A DNA stretch of 64,000 bases from Chromobotia macracanthus (GCA_036877525.1 JAZGTH010000005.1:10518001-10582000); one strand, 5' to 3'; numbered from the stretch's first letter, positions 13,515 through 26,785 are shown. Made by a program: numbers and translations. Notes: generated by a model not told the origin, from the sequence alone.

Positions 13515-13859
13515 CCCAGCTAACAGGGAACATACTCAGAACATTGGCAAACATTCTCTAAAGGTTCTTTCAAAGTTATCAAAAAAGTTCTTGCAGTAAC
13601 GTTAGTAGAACATTTTATGTTATATATCATATCTATCAAATACGTTAATCTTAACTTGTTAGTGTAAAATTTAAAATGTTACAAATGTTTGAATAACATT
13701 CTTATAACCAACCAAGAACATTAACACAACGTCTAAAATACTGGTATTGTTCCTTGAACTTTCAAAATAACATTTTAAACATTCCTTAACATTTAAACAT
13801 TTTTGTTCCTTAATAAAATTGTTAGGGAAACGTTTTCCAACTTAAAATTGTTAGCTGGG
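13515..13859 (+). repeat. CCCAGCTAACA inverted-repeat element, copy 5 (near full length)
   Basis: Perfect 11-bp inverted termini and 345 bp long, one of the fullest copies and a good reference for the family. Blocks in order are GGGAACATACTCAGAACATT, TTCTTGCAGTAACGTTAG, TATATATCATATC, CTTGTTAGTG, TTGAATAACATTCTTATAAC and AAAATTGTTAGCTGGG. The flanks here are CT and AT rather than TA, so the target rule is not strict or the flanks have mutated. Confidence 0.85.
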
Positions 13860-15904
13860 ATGCTACCCTTATAAATACAGCCTCTTAATGTTACCTGTTT
13901 AAAACTGCAGACCAATTTAAATTCACCAAAATGAGAAACACCACAATGTCATTTTACGTCAAACAGACTGTCATGCCCTGCTCTAGAATGACATGTAAAT
14001 GACAAGTGTGATATAGAAAGCTTTTTTCAGAACCCAAAGGCAATTCTTGCTTTTGAACAAGATTACCAAAGGAATCATTGAATGTTGTATTTAACTTTAA
14101 GTGACACTTGAAAAAAACATGCCACCATGATGTGTGATGTTATGAGTGCTTGAATCTTTGTGGTCAAATTAAAGCACAAAATGGTTCTCAAAGCATTCCT
14201 CTCGAAAACTATCTGCAAAAACATCTGTGCTCTTGTGACAGATAAAAACCTGTCAGTCACGTCAAATATTCAGGTATGACACCAACAGGTACTCAGGTAA
14301 AGAGTCTGTCTGGTAAAATAGTTTCCTTCTAACCTCCTCTGCCTGTGGGTTCTGATCACCCTCAGTCTGTCCAGACTGCTGCTTGGGTCAAACAGACTCC
14401 ATCTCTGTCTGAAGAGGACTTCAAAGCAGGATATGTTTAATCACAGACAGAGAGCACATCAGTGAAACAGAATCTGATGTTCAGATTTCTGTGCAAAGAG
14501 GAGCGACGCCCCATATTTTATTACCACATTAATCTGTTGCAGACGGTTTATTCATTCATGAGACCATTTTCCCCTCCCTTACTTTCTTTCTTTCAACAGC
14601 TCTGGAGAATTTATCACGACTGGAAGCATTACAGTTCTGTAAGAATGATGGAGTCGAGCTATCTCATTTGAACACTCAATAACTTTGATGAAAAGCTGAA
14701 ACTGTGATTACCCGTTTAAAAGGTCACTGGAGTTTGTGCATTTCTGAACTGTGCAAAAGCAGTTACTCAGTATGAAATCTAAGGAGGTCTAACATATTGT
14801 ACAGTAAGCAAAGGGTCACACATTCATTTTGCAATTACCATCTCTATTCAGAGGCTGAAGTGAAATACTGAATATGGGTGTCTATTAACTCAGTGGTTTC
14901 TGAGAGGCTAATCAAATTTGTTTTTCAGCTCAACAGCTTGAGTTAGATCTGTTTGGTTGTGCAGCCCCACATAGCAATATTGGCTCAACCAATGACATGA
15001 GTTCTTTTTTGACTGCACAACGCAAGATCAGAGACTATATGAAACTGGTCTGAAAAGTTCTTTTTTGCAATTCTGTTTTCTACCACTGGAGGCACAGATA
15101 TTAAACACTATAGCTATAAGAGTCAGCATTTATGCAAAAAAAAAAACACTACAGCTCATCTTAAATTATGTCCTTTCATCGGAAAATGTTCATAAACTGT
15201 TTAAGGAAAAACATGAATAGCACACATTTGTTTATTATACATTTAACTGCACATAAACACCTTTATTGGCATGCAGGTAGCTTATTCACTGTGGGCATTT
15301 GTTGCGTGCATGTCGCTTACTATTTGACTTTAAAAAGCACACAATATAAACATAAAAATAAAAAATAAAATCTCATAAACATGGTTTTCTGGTTCTGTCA
15401 GGATATTAACGCGAGTTTGCATGTAAACACACTTACTGTTATGCCGTTAGAAGCATTTATACATAGAAAAACAAATACAGCTGCTTCGCAGAGTTTGCTG
15501 CACATACAGTATAGACCTCCAAAACCAAGCTCTATCTAGCTTTCCATCAAATACATAACCAATTTATTGCTATTCCGAGCACAACAATGGATCACTTCTA
15601 ATGGAGAGGAGATTCCATTGGCAACACTCATGCCCGAGCATATGCTGGCTGAAAATATGGTCAATATTCCCCTGATATGAATTCACATAGGGTGCAGAAA
15701 ACAAGGGTATTAGTGTAGCAATAAAACAAGAGACAGGATTTGGGATACAGGATGAAATGGCTGAGTATGATGGAAACTTTAGGAAGTCAGTGGTGCACCA
15801 ATATATGGTTTTGCTTGAGAGAATGTACTAACTCAGTGCTCCAAACCCACAGATCTTCTCACCTCCACTAAAGTCCAGTATTAAAGCACACAGTTAATAA
15901 ACAC
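13860..15904. other. Unassigned intron sequence
   Basis: No repeat family, RNA gene or exon recognised. An A11 run lies near 15136. Confidence 0.5.
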
Positions 15905-16070
15905 ATCCCGTAGCTCAATTGGTAGAGCATTGTGTTAGCAGCGCTAAAGGTTGTGGGTTCAATCCCCAGGAAACACGTACAGATTAATTGTACAGCTTGG
16001 ACGCACCATAAGTCACTTTGGATGAAAGAGTCTGAATGAACATATAAGAGCTGAATGTATAAATGTAAAC
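15905..16070 (+). repeat. tRNA-derived SINE, copy A
   Basis: The head resembles a tRNA with pol III boxes: A box TAGCTCAATTGGTAGAGC and B box GGTTCAATCCCC. The body is followed by an AGTCACTTTGGATGAAAGAG tail ending ATAAATGTAAAC. This tail is the degenerate form of GTCGCTTTGGATAAAAGCG, shared by fish SINEs and L2-type LINEs. The HAmo-SINE type of cyprinids is a candidate family, from memory. It is not a working tRNA gene: the acceptor stem and CCA-end context are absent. Confidence 0.8.
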
Positions 16071-16529
16071 AGATAAAAGCACGAAGGGAGAGAGCGTAGA
16101 ATAAAAACACAGGAAAAGAATGAGATTTTGGAGCACATGCAGTATGTGTGTGACAGTTTGCAACATGCACAAATTATGGGATGTATAAAGTTCAAGCGTG
16201 TTTTGCTGAACACACGAGTGACTCATACGTTCTAACTGATCTGAGTCTTTAACAGATCTGTAACCATCTCTTCTCTCTTTCGTGTTTAGCATTTCACTCC
16301 CTAAAGAGCAGCTATCTAACAGTGGTGGCTTTGTCTACAGTAAGCGGGCAGCCGTGGCTGGAGCAGCTCTGTGGAACAGATGACAGAGGAGTGTGTGTCC
16401 AGCTTCCAGACATCACTGCCTGTTTCACAGACAGAAGCCTCTCCAAATTGACAGTTACAACTCCATATCATGTTGATAGAGGCACTTTAGAGGCATGCCA
16501 CTAGCCAATGAGCTCTTGCTGAGGGGGAG

Positions 16530-16909
16530 CAGGGGTCTTCAACAACTGGTCTGCCACCCCTAGGAGGTACACCATTTAATGTTTGAACCAAAATAGCTTT
16601 TTGAGAGAAAAATATATAAAAACATAAATTATCCGAAGCTAAAGCTAATACGCTAAATATTAAAAATATAAATTTTAATTGGCCCTGCCTCATTTACTGT
16701 AGATGTATTAAATACAATTAAACTGCAACATTTAAGGATTTAACTTTGCAAAGCCATTAAAATATTCAGTTAATGTACAATGTCAGCTTCTTTGTTTATG
16801 TACAAAGAATACATTTATGTACAATATTGTATTACATGTATGCTATTTCTAGGCCTGATTTAAAATATAACACTAATATAATTACACAAAGTGTAAGAGA
16901 GGGTCCCTG
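16530..16909. mobile_element. Probable hAT-like non-autonomous element, 380 bp
   Basis: Left end CAGGGGTCTTCAAC, followed by a GGTCTGCCACCCCTAGG block, is the start of a familiar fish hAT family. The right end, GAGGGTCCCTGCT, reads AGCAGGGACCC in reverse and mirrors the left AGCAGGGGTC. The interior is AT-rich with no transposase frame. I see no 8-bp target duplication, so the boundaries are tentative. Confidence 0.5.
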
Positions 16910-17339
16910 CTCTGTCTTTCTATCCATCAATAGTTGGTTTCTGGTCTAAAAAAAAAATGCAGGAGCAGAAATGCAGCAGGAAGTGTTTGTGGCCACCAAC
17001 GCAGCGGGCTCACATTAAAAATAAATGAGCAGCACATATAGGAGACCACTGCTGTGAGGACGCGAGACACGGTAAACACAAAGATCGTAATGCTGTTTGA
17101 AGAAATCAAAGTGCTCAAACATCACGGACTGAGCAGGGTGAGACTGCTGATGGGTAATAATGCCTCTGGACTCTGTCTGGTCACTGACACATCTCATCTT
17201 CCTCACTGCACACAGGGACTGCAGGGTCAGGAGGTCCACTCACCACAGACCTTCACCACATCAGAGCAGCTCCCTGGTTTACACACTGCTAACAGAGGTG
17301 ATCACTGTGCCAAAAGGGAATTTATACTCGGTCATTTTA

Positions 17340-17395
17340 TGTTTACAGTTGTTTACTGTAAACTGAGTGTTTACTGTTCGTTTACAGTAACTATT
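17340..17395. repeat. GTTTAC-rich palindromic cluster
   Basis: GTTTACAGTTGTTTACTGTAAAC then GTTTACTGTT and GTTTACAGTAAC: five GTTTAC words and a perfect GTTTACTGTAAAC palindrome within 55 bp. GTAAACA is the forkhead core motif, so a cluster of FOX-type sites is one reading; chance simple sequence is the other. Confidence 0.5.
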
Positions 17396-17504
17396 CAATA
17401 AAAAGGCCATTGAAGATGTATTTAAGACCGACAGCAAATCAGATCAAAGCATCTTAACAAGTTTACACAAGCATAATCAAATGTTTCTCATGCTGAGCTG
17501 TGCA

Positions 17505-18180
17505 CAGTTGTGCTCATAAGTTTACATAACCATTACAGAATCAGCAAGATGTTTACAATGAGAAGGTAATAGGGATTGCAATGCAATGCAAACATTTACT
17601 GATACTGAAGAAGGCAACACACTACCAAGGCTATGTACATTTTTGAAGAGGATGATCTGTGTAAATTCTTATTATTGTGCCTTCTGGGAAACGTAAATAT
17701 CTTATGTAGCTTCTGAAGGAGAGTAACAGTAACAATTTACAGATCATCCTGTTCTAAATGTGTGTTTCCTTTTTGAGCACCAGGGGACGTGTGTAGCCTT
17801 TTGTGGTAGTTGTGTATGAGACCCTCAACAGTGTAAAAAAAGAGTGGGACCTCGACACCATACAGCCAGGAGCTCAAATGTGCAAAAGATGCTGGAAAGC
17901 CAGAAGAACATGCAGGAACTGGAAATTTTTTCTCTGAACAGTGGACAGTTTCAACAAACAAAGCTGCCCAAAACAAACAATGATGAGCGAGGAAACAATG
18001 CATAGCATTAAAAACCAAGGGGGAAGCAAACTTTTGAAATGGCTGATTTTTTTGTGAAAATCTGTTTTGTGAATAGCTTGTTTTGGGAAGTCAAATCAAA
18101 AATGCTATTTTCAAATTACATCTTTTTAAACTATAAACATCTTGACGATTCTGCAAGGGATATGCAAACTATATGACATT
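17505..18180. mobile_element. Fold-back DNA element with long inverted arms, about 675 bp
   Basis: The left arm (from CAGTTGTGCTCATAAGTTTA) and the right arm (ending GATTCTGCAAGGGATATGCA) pair as inverted repeats over about 36 bp with a few mismatches. The interior, with a CCTTCTGGGAAACGTAAATA block, matches my memory of an abundant zebrafish repeat that is itself a near-palindrome. The right terminus is decayed after AACTATATGAC. The open frame on the minus strand inside it (17737-18018) is part of the repeat, not a gene. Confidence 0.7.
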
Positions 18181-18741
18181 TTTCCCAAATCCACAAAAAA
18201 AAAATAAAAAGTATTGCCTGAAATGATTTGTAATGTTTTTAACTCTGCGTTCCGCACTCGTGGCTAGTACACATTTGCATGTGGAGGCATTTCTGTGTGA
18301 CTGAAATATGTAAGTGTCCTGGGGAAAAGTGAAACGCACATCATCTCTCACTGCAGGTCAAAAAGCAATTAAGCTGCTAACTGTGGCTGAAATGGCCTGA
18401 GGCTGAGTCAGAGCTGTTTATCAGTCTGCCCGGAGCTCTGCATGAATACACTGCCTTCATGGGCCTGATGGCACCAGAGGAGGAGAAGACGTGAGCCCTG
18501 CTGGATACACTCTCTTACCCACAGCATTCTGCTAGGCATTTTGGGACTGCAGAAGACTCAGTCTGTGACACACAGTCAAGTCACAGCAGGAGTGAAAAAT
18601 CCAGCATTTGCCTTTTGTTTGTTTGTCCATCAGCTTTCTTGAATTCAAGAGGTTTCCTGGCAGTTAACCACCATCGTATAATCCTTATGAATACTGTGGC
18701 TCATGCATTTAATTAAGAATGCATGAAAACATTTCAATCAT

Positions 18742-19080
18742 AGGGTAACACTTTGCAAATAGATTCGTTAACATTAGTTAACGCAATGAAATAATTTTAC
18801 ACCATTTATTAACCTCTGTTTATTTCTGTGTTAAATTCTACATATACTACTACTGTTTTACAATTCAAGTTATATAGTTTAATATTAGTTATTAATTTTA
18901 CTAATTATCATTAACCTAGAATTTAATCTTAACCTAGATAAAAATTGTGATTAGTTCATGATATCCAGTTATCTAATAGCAACATGAACTACATGAACTA
19001 CCTATAAGCATTCATCTTTTATCTTCTAATCGTATATAACAACGTTTTTTGTTAGTAATGAAGTTGTTTACACATTGTTA
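18742..19080 (+). mobile_element. Decayed MITE with GGGTAACACTTT end
   Basis: Starts GGGTAACACTTTGCAAATAG and continues with TTAACATTAGTTAACGCA. This matches the start of a very common fish MITE (GGGTAACACTTTACAATAAG type) rich in TTAGTTAA words. The expected right end AAAGTGTTACCC is not seen; the sequence fades after TTGTTAGCATTAC. A truncated, old copy. Confidence 0.55.
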
Positions 19081-20538
19081 GCATTACTTCAAAGGCTGGT
19101 TCTGGAGTCTGGAGTGATACTTGCTGTTGATTCTGATTCGGTTTCTATGGTTAGGATGAGCTGCATGGATGTGGCATTTCTTTGGGATGCTGGCAGCATC
19201 CTGCTTGTCTTCTTCCACATCCCAGATGACTGTTGAAGGCCATAATCACTCCCTAACCGCTTTGGACAACAGCAGAGCACAAGAGAAACTAGGAAGACAG
19301 CTGTTGTGTCTCACTTTCACCTCAGGGAACCACTGTGTGTTGGCCTGCAAGTGTGTGTGTATGAGATGCTGCTTTTCCATCACAACATCCTAATAAAATA
19401 ACACAACAACAGACTGTTGGGCCCCTTTTGGCATCTGGTGAGTTTTCTGCTCAGTCAAGCCATCCACCTCAAGAATAGCACAGCAAACCAACACAACAAT
19501 GTTTATACTACTGTTTCCATAATAAACCTCTATACTATAGAAATATTACCGTATTAGACCTGTACGTGATACACCATGTGCCTTCCCATTTACCATCCAT
19601 TTCATTTTTCTAGATTTATAAGTAGACAACACACAAACAAGTAAACATAACTGAATTTATTCCAGCATAACCTCCCTGTCACATTTTCCATCTGAATGTT
19701 CACCCCAAATCGATGATATGAATCAAAAACAGCCTATACTACAAGAAAAACTGTAATACATTATTTTTTGCTCAAGTTGCAGTAAAGGGGAACTTGTTTA
19801 CCTTTAAAGTAAACACAACCTGTTCTAGCTTCTAGCCTCTGTGAGTAAGTGACATTTGATCATACTAGTGTTAATGAAACCAGAATCTATCTAAATGTTG
19901 TGTGGAGAAAAAGGTCAGGAGCAGCAATGAATGACTGCATTACAGTGTATGAGAAATGAAGTCCTTATCCGCTCGTATCAATCTGAAAACGCACAGACGT
20001 CTTATGGAGTCACTTCTTCTCCTTCTCTGAAATCTCCTTTGAGAAAAGACTTCCCATGGATCTATCATTTCTACATTTCACTCGCCCGGATCGTTTTTTT
20101 ACTCTTCCATCACGGACACGAAAAAGTAATTTAAAAAAGAAATACAGTACGCATAGGCCAGAGGGGAAGATAAAGACGCTTCCTTTTCCAGCCTCTAGGG
20201 CAGAGGGTGGAAATATGGGATGGCTAGGTGCGACAGAAACTCATCTGTAGTCTAGATATATACTGGCACAGTTCAGGCCACAGGGAGCATCACAGAAAAC
20301 CTTTTAAAAACCATCTGTCAGCACATACAGCATATGTTTATAACAAATATTAGTACATATGCTAGCTGCACTAATGCCATTAACATCGTCTGACAGGGTT
20401 CGAACTTTCCTTTTATTTATTAAATTAAGTTAAAGCTATTTGCATGATCAAATGAAACTATTAATATAGGAGATATATCAAAGTGTAGCTATGAATATGC
20501 AAACCAGGTCTAAAGCTGTTCATTGGATTTTACATGCC

Positions 20539-20569
<31 letters not shown>

Positions 20570-23500
20570 TGTGTGGAAAAGAAGATTGATTTAGTGTGCC
20601 CTCACAAGGGACGAGTATGTAGCATTTGAATTTAGATCCATTAAGCGAGCTTTTGTCGGGCAAGGTAACTACTCTAATTAATTACATTACCTCAGCAAAC
20701 TTTATTAGTGAGGCTGCAGTGCAAGACAGCAAACATACAGATGCAATGCTGTAAATATACACGCAGGAAGCTCATAAATGGTTTGTTGAGTACAGTTTAT
20801 TTTCTACTGTTAACATATACAGTATTTCACTGAAACAGGAAGTGTAAACATATACAAAGTTTATATCTATAGTATATATATAACTTTAGTTTGAGTGGTC
20901 TGATGTACCAACCAATAGCGTGAGGGCAGCACAACCTGTTCACCCAGTTGTGAGGCAGGCCAGAAGGGCAACATGAACCTATTTGAGTTTCTCTTTTTCT
21001 AAAGTCCTCTTCGAAACTACTAGTTACATACAAATACATAATGAACTTTTAACTGCTCAGACAAACCATTCAAGCTGATTCAAGCGTTCCTGAATTAGTA
21101 AAGGCGGCACTCCATTATTTAAGCGAGTCTATAGACTCAACTCCTGCTGCATGTGTTTACTTCAGCTCAGCCCTCCTCCTTAACACTGATATTTAAGGAC
21201 AGGACGCAGAGGACCAAGTAAACAGATCAATATGCCGTTCCGCAATCAGCGCTACAGTCAGCTGAAACAAAGCTAAGGTCTCATTATGTATTCACAGCTT
21301 GTTTGTATTAAATGAGCTTCCTCATTAGGCAACAGAAGACACAGGGCCGGCCGGTGGGAGGGATGTTTCCGTGGTGACTGGCTCTGAGTGACGGTTGGCT
21401 CACATCGGGCCCTGATCGATGGGGGCTGAGTGTAGAGCGGGGCTCTTTCCTCCATGTGGAGCAGTGATTAGCCAGCGTGGCAGACTGGAGCTCATTGATT
21501 ACCTGAATCTGCTCCTTCTCTGATAACAGAGGCCCGTCGTTTCATTAGGGGGGACAGCTCCGGACTGGGAGTTGGGAGGGACAGGGCGGATCAATCAGGC
21601 AGTTGCCGGAACAACTTCTAGCCAGTAACTTCTGGCCAGTTCAGTGTAGTCCAAGGTTTGGGCCACTTACACCACAGATGCACGGACAGAAACATAGGTC
21701 ACATTACAGAGATGATACAGAGATACAATCAGGGACTTGGGAGAGAAGTGTGTAGAAAGACAGACAAACACACCATGGGAGATAAAGAACATACTATAAT
21801 ATGTACATAACATGAAGAAAGGACACTTTGAAATGTCATGATTTAAATGTCAGTTAGTGTGTTTGAGCTGACAACGGTTGCTTAAGATATTCTGATAAAG
21901 TGAAAGCGTGAGAGAGAAAATGAGTATTTAAACATTTAAAGGGGTCAAATCATAAGATAAAGAGAAAGTGTGTAATGTACTATGAAAATATACTGTGATT
22001 CAGGACTTTTTACCTATTGCATATGGTCCTCTGTCCATATTTATGTCAGATAAGATTACCTTTCATCACAGTGAAGCAATAATCACAGTAGGATCTATTA
22101 CTCCTGAACACCGGTGATTTTCCCAAACACTAGAAAAAACAAACTCTAAATCTCTAAAGCAAGCACACAACAACATGTTAACATAGATGTCTTAAAGGCA
22201 CAGCTCCCAAAAAACTATTTAACTCTAAAGGTCAGAATAAGTGTAGATAATGAATAAGAAAACCTAATTACAACTGTTTTGGCTCAAGAAAACCTTGACA
22301 AACTAGACCATAGGGAAAAATAAAATGATGACAATATGTGAGATATGATCTCTTGATATGTACATTCCCTGCGAACAAACACCACACAGAATAGACTCAC
22401 ATACTTCTCTCTGCAGTATGCCTCTGTGACCCACAGCACTGCCTTTGCTGAAGGACAACGTTTTCACAGAAATTGCAGATTTAATGCATAAAGACATCAA
22501 TCAATCAGTCCATAATCTCATTGACCCAAACCTTATGCTGTGCCCGGGGAAAAAGCAAATGCCCCTAAACTACGCTTTAATCTGATGGGGTCAATTTGAT
22601 TAAATATGATCCCAGGGCAATGTGTTATGGCAGTTTATGAAAACGGTTTCATCCAAAGATGTGTCTTTACACAGCTGTGCTTTCAACAAGAGTGCTGATT
22701 AAATTCTATACTGTGTCCCAGTTTCCATCCCCCACCACTGCTGAACCAATGGCATTGATGTCATTGTATGATCTGTACATTCTAATCTCCACTGTTAATA
22801 TATCTGGATGACATATTAGGACTTCAAAGCAAATATTTGTCTTCCATTAATCTAATGGAAACTAGCTAAGAAGTCTGGATGGAACAGACCACAGATACGG
22901 GTGCCAAAGACCCTTTAAGTCAATGGTGACTCTACCCAGCCATTTTGAGCTGTCATTTGCCCACAGGCATTAACCCTTTGACATCTTCCCAAAGATCTGT
23001 TCAGAGGACCAGTGAGTTCAATGTGGGTACAGAGCAATGATTAGAGATCCCGTCTGAAGACTCCACCCTGCTCAGCATATCTCTCTTTATCTCTCTGCCT
23101 CTGTTCTGCATAGCACAAAGCATAGCCTTGAGGCAACCGTTTTCTCCAAACCTGTGGAGAATGTTAATGCGGTCCCTCTACAGCATGAAAGTTACACAAA
23201 GTTCCATCTTTCAAACTGTCATCACAGTAAAGGCAGAAGAGTTAGTGTGCACTATATGATCTCAGTGATGGGGTGAGAACACTGGCTTCCTTCAATACCT
23301 CCTGTTGAATGTACTGAAGTGGATGGCAAAGAGAAGCTAGATAACTAGGTTCTGCATCTAAGAAAAACCCATCGTCTCTCATTATGAAGGACTTGCCCGC
23401 CCGCGTGTCTTTTTTTGTCCGCATGGCTGAGGATCTAAAAGTACTTCAAGGTTCAATTAGGTGCTTAGCATAGAACTCAGCATGTTATTTTTCAAGAACT

Positions 23501-25079
23501 GTGCATCAAAGCCATTAAAGAACATCCTGCTCAAGAGTGGCCAAGGAAATGGTATCACACTTAATTTCATTGGTATTTCAGGTGGCGGTATGGACATTTT
23601 ATTAGCCTGGATGTCCAGCAGCTAGAGTCACGACTGATTTTTATTGGTTTGTTAATGTTGTCATGCTATTACAGACTAAAGCTCTTCTACTTCAGTGCTC
23701 AACTAACCGGGGGGCCAAAGACTGGTTGAAAGAGTCTGGAAGCATCTTCTCCAGTGGCTCACATCACATTAACTCTTCATCAGAAAGGCAGCAGGCCTTT
23801 TCACCAGCAAACGGATGAATCATACCCATATAAACCACATGTCCTTTATGGTACATTAGCTATGTGAATCTACCGGTGATGATGCAGTTAAGATTGCCAA
23901 CGAGCTCTACCTAACTTTTTAGGTCGAGCCACTACATTTGTGGAACTGATGTTATGGTATCTTCAGTGTGATGGTCCCTGCAGCTCTTGGCCTGATAAAT
24001 CCTGGCAGATTACAGAGTGTGATGAGGGATCTTGCCTTAGGAGAACAGCTCTTGGTGAACACCTAAGACAACTTCCCATGAAATAAACAGCATGAGAGAG
24101 GATACAGCTTCAAACTAGAACAACACATGGGTGATACATGACCCGTAATGGAGGGTTAATGAGCCAGAATCCTCCAGAGTGACAACTTACTTTCACTAAT
24201 AACTGGGCAAGATGATTCAGTGGAACACATTCACAACATCTTCAAGGTGTTGAGATGTTTCTCTTATGGGGTCACAGGTCAGTGAATACAGCCAAAGAGG
24301 AAAATCGGCTTGTGATGTGTTATCGATCAAATAACAACCCTTTTCTGAGTGAGAGCCGTGTTCAATAGCTGTAATTTTCCAGCATCAGATATATTTATAG
24401 CCTGGACCTGCAAAATCACCTTTCATCACAGTACAAACCTGGAAGAAAGTATGAGAGGAATCATGGTGCTACACAGGGACACCTGCGTGGGTATGCCAAA
24501 TTATATGGCAGCACAGTAAAACATCCACAACTCTCTCACTCTCCCTTACTTTCTTTTTTTGTTCTGGCCAATTCGTGTCATTCAAAATAGTAGTACAGCA
24601 GTCTGAATAAAAATAAAGAATAATCCCAGCAAATCCAGGATTGGCTCCCTGGTTGATTTGGTGTAGCAGCCCCATGGAGCTGCCACTTACCCACAATCCC
24701 CATGAGTCTTTGCCTCCTCTCCATTCTAAAAAATGGGACATGACCTTTGTATAATCAGAGACACAATAGGAGGTTGGAAAAAGAGAGTGTGAGAGACAAA
24801 GAGAGACAGAGAAAGAGAATTGTCCGGTTTGACAGTTCATAAGATAACCTCACTAACATTATTGACCGAGGTACAACTAGTACTGACACACTAAAGGCCT
24901 TTCATGTAATTCCTGCAGATCAATATACAATAACAGCTAACACTTAAAATTTTGAAAGTAAATGACAGAAAGACCATGTAATTAACATAAGAACAGAAAA
25001 AAGTTGTGTGGCTTTAATTTAAAACACTGGTATCAAGCAAACATTAAGAATGATTTTTTTATCATTATATGGCTTGTAG
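19081..25079. other. Long stretch with little recognisable repeat
   Basis: Six kilobases with only the (GT)n at 20539 and no copy of the CCCAGCTAACA family. The segment 21470-21600 (CTCATTGATTACCTGAATC and nearby) is GC-richer and could be a conserved element. The 123-codon minus frame at 24469 has no visible domain. Confidence 0.5.
20539..20575. repeat. (GT)n microsatellite
   Basis: About eighteen GT units with one TAT interruption. A typical fish dinucleotide repeat and possibly length-polymorphic. Confidence 0.95.
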
Positions 25080-25260
25080 GTAGGGCTGCATGATATTAAA
25101 GAAAAATGCAAAATGCAATAACTTGGTATAGTAAATAATGCAATATTAGATGCTTTTAGTTTGTAAAATCAATTTAAATTCCATTAAAACATTTCAAAAT
25201 TAAAAATGATAATGTTTTACATTCTGTCTAGAAAATGAAAAAAACATTAGCATGCCAGTT
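25080..25260 (+). mobile_element. Decayed TAGGGCTGCA-type repeat
   Basis: Contains TAGGGCTGCATGATATTAAA followed by repeated TGCAATA words. This resembles the teleost family beginning TAGGGCTGCACGATATTGG. Only the left end is recognisable. Confidence 0.4.
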
Positions 25261-26723
25261 TCTCCGCATTGACCTAAAACTTTGACTGTACATAACTTTT
25301 TGAAGTATTAATATAATTTAGTTCTTGCAAACCATTTTTCAATAATTTCAAAATACACTGCAGACCTACTAGCAGAAATGTCTCAATTACAGATATGTCG
25401 CTCTATAGGCTTCAATGTATTGAAGAATGTTGACATGAATCACATCAGAGTCTTGAGTTTCAGCTGTGACTCAAGGCATAAGACATTACACCATGAATAA
25501 AGACCTAATGTCTGCTGTAAAATGGATGAGATGCCAAACTAATCTCTTAATGACATTGTAAAGAGCTTTGCCGATATATTAAAATGGGAGTGAAGGTGAA
25601 GAGCTCATATTTCTAGCCTTGGTGACTAAGACAAGAGTGAGGGACAATGTTAGATTTCACAAGCCTCTATTTTTCACATGTTAACTCATCCGTTGAAATG
25701 ATTTCATTTAATGCCCTTCATTTCTCATTAATTGCTTTAATCAGAAAAATATGAGAAGCACTGGCTGTGAAGTGAGAAGCTTGCTTCCATCTGTCTAATG
25801 ACATTCACATATCTCATCTCTCCTTTGAAATCAGATCATTCCAAAACTCAAAACTCTCATTCTTAAAATTAAATACTGAGAGAGTGGAAGCTGAAGCAAA
25901 GTAGTCTTCCAAAAATGAGGAAAAAGACTCCTGGGGAAGCCTTTTTGTCATATTTACCCAGCGTCAACATAGATCACAGCAAATAATTAGACTTTCTCTG
26001 GCGTGAAATATTGGTTTGGCAAACCATGGGTGAATCAGCTGGAAATGTCGGGTGTGTTAAACTCAATCTGGCATCCCTGACATCAACAGTAGTCCTCCAG
26101 GTGGTCCACATTGACTAGAAACCTGAGGGTTGCCCTATCTTTTCTTTTTCATTCCACCTTGCCTCATCACAATTCAGTTAGTCATGGGAAATCAAATGCT
26201 AAAACCTTGATCAAATTGATAGGAGTGTATCGAAAGAAAGGCCAGCATCCCTAATCCGATCCAATTAGCTCAAACCATGAGAGCCACAGTAAGAAATCAT
26301 TGGTCATTGCTCAGTGTGAAGAGCAGTGTAGGTTTTATGGAGTGCGATCCGGCGTGGATAATAAAGGTGGATGACGCAGCAGGTTCTAATGTGTCCCCTG
26401 ACCACAGATGATATTGATTTACATTCATCTCTCAAACATAGGCTGACAGGACCGCACACTCTGCCTCACGCTCAAACGGATCGATGCATCTACTGTAGGT
26501 GTTAGAGAGCGAGGTGAGAGACAGACAGATAAACAGGTGGAAAATAAGGAGTGAGTGGGAAGGGGGGTGTGGGAGGAGAAGGGTGAAACTTCAGATCCGC
26601 ATCAGATCCTGAGCTGAAAACCAATCAGAATCTTTTAAACACTCTAAAAACAAAGTGAATGCTAATATTCATTCAAACTACTTATGTATTCTGAAGAAAA
26701 TGTGAATGCTGCTTACTCATGCT

Positions 26724-26785
26724 ATTGTTGCCAGGGTGTTGCTACAGTACGTGGTTGTTCAGGTGTTGCTAGGTGGTTGTTAAAA
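26724..26785 (+). repeat. Degenerate GTTGCTAGG tandem repeat
   Basis: Shows three to four imperfect units around GGTGTTGCTA and GTGGTTGTT. This is the GTTGCTAGGGTGTTC type of minisatellite often seen in cyprinid DNA. It explains the repetitive Gly/Val/Leu content of the open frame running through it. Confidence 0.45.

Noticed and set aside
15910..15973. tRNA-like gene with A and B boxes
   Set aside because: It sits in a SINE with a LINE-type tail, four sister copies share the structure, and no acceptor stem can be formed, so it is a retroposon head and not a tRNA gene. The same holds for 48214, 48948 (minus), 49672 and 59412.
17054..17401. 115-codon plus-strand frame
   Set aside because: No domain and no splice or start context; its end runs into the GTTTAC-rich palindromic cluster. 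Treated as chance.
24469..24840. 123-codon minus-strand frame with hydrophobic start
   Set aside because: The apparent signal-like start comes from a purine-rich AGAGAGACAAAG stretch; no domain follows.
24930..24960. Possible extra CCCAGCTAACA end (ACAGCTAACACTTAAAATTT)
   Set aside because: The match is nine bases plus AT-rich sequence, with none of the following family blocks.
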